From assembly GCA_944474755.1 (NCBI GenBank), contig OX104115.1:52270648-52334647 (forward strand): a DNA stretch of 64,000 bases. The letters are read 5' to 3'. Positions 38,996-48,454 of the stretch are shown here, one piece after another. The stretch comes from Limnoperna fortunei. Its lineage: Eukaryota; Mollusca; Bivalvia; Mytilida; Modiolidae. The notes beneath the pieces are model-generated. The model ran no database searches. It worked only from the letters and a program-made list of their open reading frames with translations, and was not told where the DNA came from. The position numbers and the translations under genes are program-made. The stretch's first letter is position 1, and each line of letters begins with the position of its first letter.

Positions 38996-40030
38996 GGTTA
39001 GAATTATAGGGTTAGGGTAGGGTTAGGATTAGGTAAGGGTTAGGATTATGGTAGGGTTAGGATTAGGGTAGGGTTAAGGTTAGGATTAGGGTAGGGTTAA
39101 GGTTAGGATTAGGGTAGGGTTAAAGTAAGGATAAGGGTAGGGTTAGGATTAGGGTAGGGTTAAGGTTAGGATAAGGTTAGTGTTGGGATAAGGGTAGGGT
39201 TAGGATTAGGGTAGGGTTAAGGTTAGGATTAGGGTAGGGTTAAGGTTAGGATTAGGGTAGGGTTAAAGTAAGGATAAGGGTAGGGTTAGGATTAGGGTAG
39301 GGTTAAGGTTAGGATAAGGTTAGTGTTGGGATAAGGGTAGGGTTAGGATTAGGGTAGGGTTAAGGTTAGGATTAGGGTAGGGTTAAGGTAAGGATTATGG
39401 TAGGCTTAAAGTTAGGATAAGGGTAGGGTTAGGATTAGGGTAGGGTTAAGGTTAGGATTAGGGTAGGGTTAAGGTTAGGATGAGGGTAGGTTTAAGGTTA
39501 GGATTAGGGTAGGGTTAAAGTTAGGATAAGGGTATGGTTAGGATTAGGGTAGGGTTAAGGTTAGGATTAGGGTAGGGTTAGGATTAGGGTAGGGTTAAGG
39601 TTAGGATTAGGGTAGGATTAGGATTAGGGTAGGGTCAAGGTTAGGGTTAGGATAAGGGTAGGGTTAAGGTTGGGATTAGGGTAGGGTTAAGGTTAGGATT
39701 AGGGTAGGGTTAAGGTTAGGATAAGGGTAGGGTTAGGATTAGGATTAGGGTAGGGTTAAGGTTAGGATTAGGGTAGTGTTAGGATAAGGGTAGGGTTAGG
39801 GTTAGGATTAGGGTAGGGTTAAGGTTAGGATTAGGGTAGGGTTAGGGCAAGGATAAGGGTAGGGTTAAGGTTAGGATTAGGGTAAGGTTAGGATTAGGGT
39901 AGGGTTAGGATTAGGGTTAGGATAAGGGTAGGGTTAGGATAAGGGTAGGGTAGGGTTAGGTTTAGGGTTAGGATAAGTGTAGGGTTAAGGTTAGGGTTAG
40001 AATAAGTGTAGGGTTAAGGTAAAGGTAAAT
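38996..40030 (+). repeat. Degenerate TTAGGG-like interstitial tandem block (~1 kb)
   Basis: G-rich on the plus strand throughout, mixing GTTAGGG, GATTAGGG, GGTAGGG, TTAAGG and GATAAGGG modules, with a common super-unit of about 23 bp (GGTTAGGATTAGGGTAGGG + TTAA). Metazoan telomeres are TTAGGG, so the block is telomere-like, but exact TTAGGG tandem runs are rare. A larger module starting AAAGTAAGGATAAGGG is repeated exactly 143 bp apart (39122 and 39265), showing amplification of a complex unit. It may be an old interstitial telomeric tract or an independent minisatellite. Confidence 0.92.
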
Positions 40031-40151
40031 AGTAAATGTATGTACATGTATAGGTAGTGGGTTCCATAAAGTAAAATTAGGCCTTCTAATTAAAAAAATT
40101 TCAATTTCACTGTAAACAGTGGACATTCCACAATAACAAAATGGGGGATTT

Positions 40152-40181
40152 GGGGGGGGGGGGGGGGGGGGGGAAGGGGGG
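40152..40181 (+). repeat. Poly-G run (22 G, AA, 6 G)
   Basis: An uninterrupted 22-base G tract follows the telomere-like block by ~120 bp. It has strong potential for G-quadruplex formation and for length error in sequencing. Confidence 0.9.
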
Positions 40182-40772
40182 CAAATGAAAGATTTAATTT
40201 GAATAAGATTGATACATAAGCAACAGGTGAACAGTTTTGATGAAACACTGCACTGTTTGACGTGAAAAATTAAACACATTTTCATATCCTTGAAATAAAC
40301 TGATATCTGTTTATCTAATTTAATGGAGCAGTAATATTAAATACACATGAAAAAAAATCCTTGTGGAAGTTTACGTAACTGTACAAGCTTGTAAGTGGAT
40401 TAATAGCCGATGGTGATGTCTGTTATTTTTTAATCTTCAAAAGACAGGAAATCTTCAATTTCTTTAACATCAATCTTTGCCATTGATAATTAAGAAAATT
40501 AATATATTAAATTTTGTTTATAAAAAAATATTTTATGGATTTTTAGTTCAGTCTGCATCTTAATGTGTCTGATTTCAGTTTTAATGTGGAGCAATGTTTA
40601 TAGATCATAAATGATGCCTGTAGTTGAAGTTATATTTCATCAACATATAAATGTTTGACAATTTTATGTATGGATAAATTGCAAAGGATCAAACAGGATT
40701 AAGAATAAAGCCAAAAAGGAAGTTTTACTTTGAAGTAAATTAAAAGTGAATGTATAAAGTATTGCTAATTAT
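40182..40772. other. AT-rich stretch, nothing recognised
   Basis: No exon, element or tandem repeat was seen. Confidence 0.5.
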
Positions 40773-41038
40773 GTTTGTTTGTTTGTTTGATGGTGTTTAA
40801 AGCCACTTTCAGCAATTTTTCAGCTATGTCATGGCCTCCAGTTTTTATTGGGAGAGGAAGATGGAGTACCCGGAGAAATCCCCTGACCTGCGGTAGGAAA
40901 ACTGGCAATTCTTGTCACTTAGGATTGGAGTCGAGTACACCTTGCCTGCAGTGAGAATCGAACCTGCAATCTCAGTGTTGACAGACCACATGATCAATAG
41001 TAGACAAACTACCTTGACCACTCGGCCACCGATGCCCC
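40773..41038 (-). mobile_element. SINE family A, best-preserved full-length copy
   Basis: Read on the minus strand, it opens with a tRNA-like head: box A TGGCCGAGTGGTCAAGG and box B GGTTCGATTCTC. The space between them suits a tRNA with a long variable arm (Leu/Ser-like). A body follows with GGTGTACTCGACTCC, GCCAGTTTTCCTACCGC and TCTCCGGGTACTCC, then the 3' domain AATAAAAACTGGAGGCC and GCTGAAAAATTGCTGAAAG, and an (AAAC)n tail. Pol III promoter boxes plus a LINE-like 3' end define a tRNA-derived SINE. It serves as the reference for the other family A calls here. A resemblance to published bivalve SINE groups is from memory only. Confidence 0.92.
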
Positions 41039-41042
41039 TAAC

Positions 41043-41177
41043 TGCTGATTATGAAAATTATGAAGACAGCACAGAATGAATGGTGGATTTAAATTGTTCA
41101 TGTTTATTTAATGCTGATTATGAAAATTAAATAAACATGAACAATTTAAAGCCACCATTCATTCTGTGCTGTCTTCA
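41043..41177. repeat. Near-perfect inverted repeat (49-bp arms, 17-bp loop) with a direct repeat
   Basis: Left arm 41062-41110 begins GAAGACAGCACAGAATG. Right arm 41128-41176 is its reverse complement with one mismatch. The loop is 41111-41127. The 18-bp TGCTGATTATGAAAATTA occurs both before the left arm (41043-41060) and across the loop (41112-41129). This arrangement fits a template-switch or fold-back event rather than a transposon. Confidence 0.93.
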
Positions 41178-42214
41178 CTTTACTGTAATTCACACTTGCT
41201 GTGAACTATTAAATGGAGAAGTGTATCCCAATTAAGTGTGATTTGTATAGTGCTTGTTTGTTCTTATTTTCGCATTGTTGGCTGTTTTAGCTGATTTGAC
41301 TAAATGTCGGTATGAACTACATGTATATCCATCTGGCACTGTTAGTCCATAGTATCTCTATCCTTCTGTACTTTAAATCTTTTCCCATTTAACCCTAGCA
41401 ACAGTAATGCTACTTTAAGCCTTGGACAGATTTCATCCTAATTTAGTATAGTACATCCTTACATATTTTATCTGTGAGTTGGGCCCTCCAACCATGATGG
41501 TGTGCCTGCTGCTGTTACTAAAATTAGAAATATCTTTAATTGTATGATTGAGCTATATATTACTGAATACTAGCTCCAATTTGAACTAAAGCCTTATGAG
41601 GTTAAGTTGAACATTTTTCTGCAAAATTCATTCTTGTGCTGATTTTGTCAAATACATAATTATATTTATTTCTTAAAAGACATTGGACATAGTTGATGAT
41701 GGAACTTGTCCTTGACAATATTTATTATATCTTGTTTTCCTTCACCCCATATAATCTCAGCCTTGCCCTACAGGTGAATACAAGTACAGCTTTAATTATC
41801 CAAGTAATTCCAATTTCAAATGTTAATGTTATTCTGAGTTTTTCCTGTGAAGACAAATGGGATTAGAGGGTTTACTAATGAAGTGTTTCTTTTTTTACAT
41901 CAGAAATTGTATGGAAAATTAGCTTAAAAACTGTGAAATATATTAGTTTGTGCTATTTATTTAAAGATAAGATGAACATTTATTGCGAATTCTTTTGATG
42001 ATAAAGATCTCAACTCTCACAAGATAATTGATTCTGATAGTCATTTTCTGTATGTCATAATAAAACAGATATTGCTGAATGGACAAAATTACATACTGCA
42101 ACAACTGTGGTAACAGTGGCTGAAACTGAGGTAGTTATCAGGAGCTAACTGGTTCCCTGTATGACAGTGTTTGGAAATAACAGCTGTATTATTAAGAGAT
42201 TCCTAAGTTGTTTT
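41178..42214. other. AT-rich stretch, nothing recognised
   Basis: It lies upstream of the fasciclin gene's first coding exon and could include its 5' untranslated exon or promoter. No TATA-like or other site could be singled out. Confidence 0.4.
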
Positions 42215-42470
42215 TCATCATTTACACTTTAAATTCACATAAATGTTCTGTTTTAGTGCTTTTTGTATGACATTTATAGTTCAGTTTAACATAAATGTTA
42301 TATTTTAGGGCAAAGCTGGGTGATTTTTTTTCTCATTTTTTTCTTAGCATTTACACCTCAAATTCACATGTTTTGTGGTTCCTCACTTTTTGTTTGACAT
42401 TTACAGTTCAATTTCACATAAATGTTATTTTTAAGGGCAAGCTGGGTGATTTTTTTCTGTTACAAGTGAA
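42215..42470 (+). repeat. Two-copy tandem duplication (~130 bp)
   Basis: CATTTACACTTTAAATTCAC..GACATTTATAGTTCA..GGGCAAAGCTGGGTGATTTTT recurs as CATTTACACCTCAAATTCAC..GACATTTACAGTTCA..GGGCAAGCTGGGTGATTTTT. The copies are noticeably diverged. Confidence 0.8.
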
Positions 42471-42597
42471 GTCTGATTGAAGTAAAGTCACAGTTAACTG
42501 ACTTTTGGGACATTTTTATTTAAATCTGTCTGTTCTTAAAGAATACCATAGAAAGTAAAATACTTTGTTGATAAAAAAGAAAAAATCTGTCAGTATT

Positions 42598-42857
42598 GTT
42601 TGTTTTTTTGAATGGTGCTTAATGCCACTTTCAGGAATCTTTCAGCTATATCATGTTGTCCAGTTTTTATTGGGGGGAGGAAGCTGGAGTACCAAGAGAA
42701 ATCCCCTCACCTTCAGTAAGACAACTGGTAATCCTTGTCAATTAAGAGTGGAGTCAGGCACACCTTGCCAACAGTGAGACTCGAAACCGCAAGCTTAGTG
42801 TTGACAGAGCACATGGTCAATAGTAGACGAACTACCTTTACCACTCTGACAACCATG
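42598..42857 (-). mobile_element. SINE family A, near full-length copy
   Basis: Tail side TGTTTGTTTTTTTG, then ATGCCACTTTCAG, GTCCAGTTTTTATTGGGG, AAGACAACTGG, the box-B-like GACTCGAAACCGCAAGC and a decayed box A (ACCTTTACCACTCTGAC). It lies only ~140 bp upstream of the first coding exon of the fasciclin gene. Confidence 0.85.
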
Positions 42858-42994
42858 TGCAGTATTAAAATATGATATGATATGAAATGAATTGAATCAA
42901 ATTTATTATTCTGCATTTCAATAAAATATTTTGAATATCCAAAGTTTTACCAAAATTAAAAAATAACGTGCATAGTTTGTCATTTTTTCCAGAC

Positions 42995-43170
42995 ATGAAT
43001 TGGATAATACATTTGACAGCATGGAGCCTCTTTCTGAGTTTGGTGACCAGCAGAAAAAATTACAACTATCACACATACAGTCCATATTACCAGTATTCCA
43101 AATTACGAAATATTCGTTCTCAGAGACAGATGAACGATGAAGCTATGATGGGAGATGGATCAGATGCTGG
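42995..43170 (+). CDS. EMI/FAS1 (TGFBI/periostin-like) protein, coding exon 1: signal peptide
   Basis: First visible coding exon of a secreted extracellular-matrix protein of the TGFBI/periostin type, which bind matrix and cell-surface partners through FAS1 domains. The start is the ATG at 42995. It is preceded by TTTTTTCCAG ending at 42992, so the exon probably begins at 42993 and a non-coding exon lies upstream. The product opens MNWIIHLTAWSLFLSLVTS, a signal peptide (short polar start, hydrophobic core, small residues before Arg). A hydrophilic Tyr-rich linker follows, to residue 58. The donor after GATGCTGG (then GTTGGT) leaves two bases, which with the first base of exon 2 make Gly. This produces DAGPNVC, matching the GPNVC start of the EMI domain in vertebrate TGFBI/periostin. 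Intron 1 is about 13 kb. Confidence 0.85.
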
Positions 43171-43281
43171 GTTGGTATCATTTCTTCTGTGTTGTTTTTA
43201 GAGTTTTATCAACGATACCATGGTAATAAAATTAGCTATGCTAGATGGCCATTTCTGCAACATGACAACAGAAAAAAAATG

Positions 43282-43518
43282 CTAAACTTTGGACTCGTTG
43301 CCTGTTGTTTTGGCTTTCTCTATTACATAGAGACTAGTAAGTTTGTCATCTACATGTGCAGTTTTTTGCTGGCTTCTCTGAGTTCTAAGTTCCACTGCAT
43401 GCTTTGTAAGGAGGCAATCTGCACCTGCCTTATCAGTTACGAGTCCTTGCTTGGAGTTATTTATTATCTCTGGGATCTCCGGGCACTGTAGTCTTATAGT
43501 TATGATAAAATTGTTCAA
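43282..43518 (-). other. Unassigned antisense open frame in intron 1
   Basis: The minus strand is open for 78 codons with a varied, non-biased composition (for example IPEIINNSKQGLVTDKAG, and TSLYVIEKAKTT near the end). The plus strand is also open for about 100 codons over 43189-43491. The segment is more GC-rich than its surroundings. It may be a fragment of a transposon protein. I do not recognise the family and see no splice sites or start context that decide it. Confidence 0.25.
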
Positions 43519-44659
43519 AGAAGCTCCAAAACCTGTAAATTAAAGTCCATTATGTACCGGTACCTATTTGTCAAATGTTTATTTCAATAAAGATAGGGTC
43601 TTGACATATTTACAAATTTTGCTCAACTTTTCCCTGTATTAAAGCAGCTCTTATTAAGTGTTTACAACAAATAGTTCATTCATGAAAAATCTTATTTACA
43701 GATCTTAACTAGAGGTGAACAGAGGACAACAATTAGTTAATGTAATGTATTTATAATAATACATACTGTGGATAAATGTCTTAATTCACCAGTTTGGAAA
43801 TAAATTGTTTATTTAAACTTCTTGACATGTCTCTCCACCAAACATCAAAAGAAGTCACAGTCTATTCTTTACCCAGTGTTTAAAATAAGAAGGCTCTTCA
43901 AAGTTTTTATATTCAGGAGAGACTGTAGTATGGGGGTTCTGTTTTCATTGATACTGTTTTGTTGACTTTCAAAAGAAAATCTTGATATTCAGATAACCAA
44001 TTGTACTGAAATTTGATAAAATAATTTTTGTAACTGAACAAATGTTTAGAAAGAAGTGGTTCATTGAAAAATTGAGACCTTGTCAGTGATAATACAATCT
44101 TGTCAATCATATTTATAGCTGTATATTTAGAACAAGGAGAAAGTTCTATTAACAATTACTATAGAAATTAACTTTCAATGTTTTCTTTTTTATTCTGGAA
44201 ATTTGACATTTCATATTGTGTGGTAATGTATGATTGATGGATCTTTTTGATTTTATTTGAGATATGACCAATCTAATGCAAATCTGAAGGCCGAATTGTT
44301 TTAAAAGTTTAAAAAAATGTCTCTTATATTTAACAACAAGTACAGACATACTTTTCAAGTTGACAAAATAACTGTTTATTCAAATACTATGGTGTCTAAA
44401 TAACAACGGCCCCTTAAGACCCATCTGTGATTTTAGGGTTCACTAGTTACCAGTCCCTAGTTAATTGTTCCAATGGCCATGCAGTTAACACATAATCTTA
44501 GAAATCAGGAATTACAGGTCAAGTGTCCTAGAAATGTAGTTGTCCATTGCAAGCTTTGGGGATAAGAATATTGGTAAAAATTCAGAAAATTGTTCTCTCC
44601 AGAAAAAAATATCTTGAAACTTTAGTTTGATTTGTACTGATCTTTGCTGTTTTTTTTTT
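43519..44659. other. Intronic AT-rich stretch, nothing recognised
   Basis: Open frames on the minus strand (43913-44155 and 44149-44358) look like random AT-rich translations. No element landmark was seen. Confidence 0.5.
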
Positions 44660-46341
44660 AAGTTAAATGCAGTTTCCAGCAATTTTTAGCTCACCTGACC
44701 CGAAGGGTCATGTGAGCTATTGCCATCACTTGGCGTCCGTCGTCGTCGTCGTTAACTTTTCTTCAAAAATCTTCTCCTCCAAAACCACTGAAGGGATTGC
44801 TTTGAAACTTTGCATACATCATCAGTAAAATGCCCTCTACCAAGTTTGCCCAAATCATGGCCTCAGACCAACCAACATGGCCACCATGGCTAAAAATAGA
44901 ACAGAGGGGTCAAAATACAGTTTTTTGCTTATAGTTCAAAAAGTATAACAGATACAGGAAAACCGAACAGACATTCCTTCTTCAGCATCTAAAGCTCTAC
45001 AAAACACTCCATTGGGTCAAAGTTGTATGATGACTCCTTGTAGGAGTTATTGCCCTTTAATTGTCAAAATTGATGATTTTTGCCATTTTTGCCTCAAAAT
45101 CTTGAAAATTATTAGAACTAGAGAAAAAGTTAGCATTGCTAAATTGTTCTGCTCTATGAGGGCTACAAATATGACTTAAGGGTCAAGATTGTCTGATTAA
45201 CCGTTTAAGAGTTATTCCCCTTGAACTGTTTTTTTTAATCGGTTTTAATTGATTTTTTAAAATCTTCTCCTCTGAAACAACTGAAAGTACTGCTTTGAAA
45301 CTTTGTACACATCATCTGTCAAATGTCCTCAACCAAGTTTGCACCTACCATGGTTCCAGATTAACCAACATGGCCACCATGGCTAAAAATAGGATGGGGG
45401 GGGGGTCGGTAAAATACAGTTTTTGGCTTATATTTAAAAAAGTGTAACAGATACAGGAAAACCGAAGAGACATGCCTTCATCTGCATCAAAAGCTCTACG
45501 AAACACTCCATTGGGTTGAAGTTGTATGATGACTCCTTATAGGAGTTATTGCCCTTTAATTGTCGAAATTGATTATTTTTGACATTTTTGCCTCAAAATC
45601 TTGAAAATTATTAGAACTAGAGAAAAGTTAGCATTGCTTAATTGTCCTGCTCTATGAGGGCTACAAAAATGACTTAGGGTCAAGATTGTCTGATGAACCA
45701 TTTAGGAATTATTCTCCTTGAACATTTTTTTAATCAATTTTACTTGATTTTAAAAAATCTTCTCCTCTTAAACCAATGAAAGGACTGCTTTGAAACATTG
45801 CACACATCATCTTTAGGATGTCCTCTACCAAAATTGTGCAAATCTTGACACCTGACTACCTTCATAGCAACATTGGATTAAAATAGAAAAAATGAAAAAA
45901 AGGGGGGGGGGGGGGGTTGAGGGAGTTTTCGACTGATAGTTAAAAAAGTATAACAGGTACAGCAAATTTGAAATGAACCTCCCTTCTCCCTCTAACCATC
46001 AAAAGATCCTCCTTATAGGAGTTATTTCCCTTAAAAGGTCAAAATTAATGATTTTTGCAGAAGTGTTGGGCAATTCCTTATAGCAAAGAAAAGCTGGATA
46101 AAAAAGGGTTGTTTGGTTTCAGGTTCAGGTGAGCGATACAGGCTCCTGGGAGCCTCTAGTTTAACAATATCAGGGCATCCAGTTTTTATTAGTGAAGGGA
46201 CCAGTGATCCTGGTACATTAACTCCGACCTGTAGGAAAACTGGCAGCCCATTGAAGTCGAGCACATCCCACCCAAAGTCAGGCTCGAACCTGCAACATCT
46301 AGTGTTGACATGAGATACTAACTGTTTTAACCCCTCACCTT
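44660..46341 (-). mobile_element. SINE family A copy split by a 1.47 kb insertion
   Basis: The left piece (44660-44687, GCAGTTTCCAGCAATTTTT) and right piece (46163-46341, CATCCAGTTTTTATT.. GTAGGAAAACTGGCAGCCC.. GGCTCGAACCTGCAAC) are two parts of one minus-strand SINE. They are separated exactly where the reference copy is continuous. Confidence 0.8.
44688..46162 (+). mobile_element. Non-coding dispersed element with short inverted ends and three ~495 bp internal repeats
   Basis: Starts AGCTCACCTGACCCGAAGGG and ends CAGGTGAGCGATACAGGC..CCTCTAGTTT. AGCTCACCTG and CAGGTGAGC are inverted relative to each other. A GTCGTCGTCGTC tract follows the head. Inside, the block CTTCTCCTC..AAC..TGAAA..TGCTTTGAAACTTTG..CATCAT recurs at about 44768, 45264 and 45757. 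No protein is encoded. I recall this AGCTCACCTG-headed sequence as abundant in bivalve genomes, but the class of transposon is unknown to me. G runs near 45396 and 45902 have expanded. Confidence 0.8.
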
Positions 46342-48164
46342 GTAAATTATAAGCTTTAGAATGTTTTTGTGATATTTTATTGTATTTACCCCATTACTTT
46401 GGCTAAGTATAAGCATAACTTCGGCTAAGTGTGATAAGTGCAAATTTAACTGGTGTCACTCCTAGTGATTGAGTCATAGGATGAAATATGTAAATTAAAC
46501 TTCATTCCTGGGATAATTTAATGATTATAACGGAACTTAAATTTAGAGAAATTTATGGTAATGTTTAACATTTCTTTAAAAAAAAAAGAAACAAAATCCA
46601 ATAGCTTTGTTATTTGTGCCACAAGAAATATCTTAAAATGATTTATATTTGTGAATTCCAAAAATTTATGTTTATACGTAGCAATTCGGATTATTATTTA
46701 AAGGAGACAAATAAATTCTCCCAAAGAATAATGTTAAAATGAAATAAATAAATAACATTTTTGTACTGATTTTTTTTTGCCATTGTTTATTTGACAGAGG
46801 TACAAATTATTGCACCTAGAATAATTATATCTGGAGATCTTGATCATGTCAGCTCGTAAATCAAACTCTGTATCAGATTAACATGTGTTGCACAAAAATA
46901 AACATGCTGCTACAATGTATTCTGTTTGGGTAATTAGCTGTACCATCCTGATTATTAAACTTGTTTGTAGAAATCAGCTGTTAATATCACCATCAAATCA
47001 TCAAAAGTTTTCCTTTGAAAGTAGGAAGACCCACCTGAAATTTGAAAACTAATATTTCCACGTTTTGAGCAAATATATGTTCCTAGGCCGATTTATATCT
47101 GGACTTCAATTTGTATTCTTTTTAAAGGTGTCAAATTTAAGATTACCTGATTTTGTTGTCTTTCATGTCTACCTGTAGAATATATCATATTTTTTTAATT
47201 TTAATTTATGACGACCATCTAAATGGCCATGAATTATTATCGTAAATTTATTTTTATTTACAAACTGGTGCTGATTGAATTGAATGAATATTCCTTAATT
47301 TATTGCCACCCCTTTAACATTTTGTATGAATGAAAGGTTAATGAAGCATGTCATATAATACAGCTCAAGGGTGTTAAGTTATCTGTTGGCAAACTGCTCA
47401 AAAACAATCATAAAATTTGTTATGCTTTGTAATTGAATCTGAAAATTTAACAGATGTTGAAATTTACAGAAAGAAATGTGCTGTGTTAAGTAATCATTAT
47501 TACTTAATCGATCTTAATTATACTTCTTATAATCTTATAATCTATGTATTAGTTGAACTGTTTTGTGCAGTTTGATAAAATTACTCATGCATGGCATATT
47601 AAGAAGTATAACAGTATGTATAGTAGAGTTGTTTAACTATAAGGTTTTTAATATATTTTTATTTTTTTGCAATATAAAAAGGCATTTAATGAAAATGGTG
47701 GGGTTGGGGGTCAGGGAAGGTAGATGACATGTGTTTATAATGAAGCATTCATTTCTAAGTTATATAACACTTTATAATATTACAAAATATGTCTGAAAAA
47801 AATAATGGATTTATACAACAAACAAGGAAGAAAAAAATAATTGAAGAGGAAGAAAAAGAGGAGCAAAAGTCTCCATTTTAAGGACATAATTACCTCCCCT
47901 GCAGTTAAAAATATGTTTCCTATAATAAACTTTAAGTATAGGTATAAGTCAATGGTAATATTTAATAAGTTATGAAATTTAAATTAAATTTTAAATTAAA
48001 AAATCTTTTATCATTTTTTACCATATATATGATATCTTTTTAAAAATGTTCAGAAAAGAGGTAGATGTTGCATGTTCTTAGTCAATTGCACTGACATGTA
48101 AGATGTATGTTTTATATCACATGTTTTTATGAGTTATCTCAATTAATTGTTTGGGTAATAGTTG
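46342..48164. other. Intronic AT-rich stretch, nothing recognised
   Basis: 1.8 kb of low-GC sequence with simple A/T runs and no exon or repeat landmark that could be supported. Confidence 0.5.
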
Positions 48165-48430
48165 ATAGGGTTCAACCTAAAGTCTTGTCTAGCACATCCC
48201 TGGGTGGTGGATGTGTTTACCCTCCCAATTGGGGTTGGGTGCTATCAAGCTATTTATACAAGAAACCCTGCATGTTATGGATCATAATCTTTAAGACGTG
48301 CCATACTCCTTCAAAGATAAAGATACATTTTGCAGATTTTTCATACAAAAGATGTCGAGCTACATTGATCCCACTACAAAGGCAAAAAAAACCCACCTTC
48401 ATGTATGTGTATGAAAGCAGAGCATGATAC
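48165..48430 (+). mobile_element. Family B element, heavily degraded copy
   Basis: Collinear remnants of 28607-29124: CCTGGGTGGTGGATGTGTTTACC, CAATTGGGGTTGGG, GTGCCATACTCCTTC and TTGATCCCACTACAA. The (TCAA)n tail is lost. An open frame over it (48107-48427) is incidental. Confidence 0.6.
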
Positions 48431-48454
48431 TTAAATTAAGGAGCACTGTTCAAA

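Noticed and set aside
38996..40030. True chromosome end
   Set aside because: The block is internal, degenerate and followed by SINEs and a gene, so it is at most an interstitial relic.
39968..40285. 105-residue minus-strand frame with a proline run
   Set aside because: The proline run is the poly-G tract on the other strand, and the C-terminal LTLTL part is the telomere-like repeat.
40950..41038. Possible tRNA-Leu/Ser gene (minus strand)
   Set aside because: Good A and B boxes, but the acceptor stem does not close and the sequence continues into a SINE body and tail.
42968..42994. Upstream GTG start extending exon 1 by nine residues
   Set aside because: The segment is the polypyrimidine/AG acceptor region. 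The ATG at 42995 gives a proper signal peptide directly.
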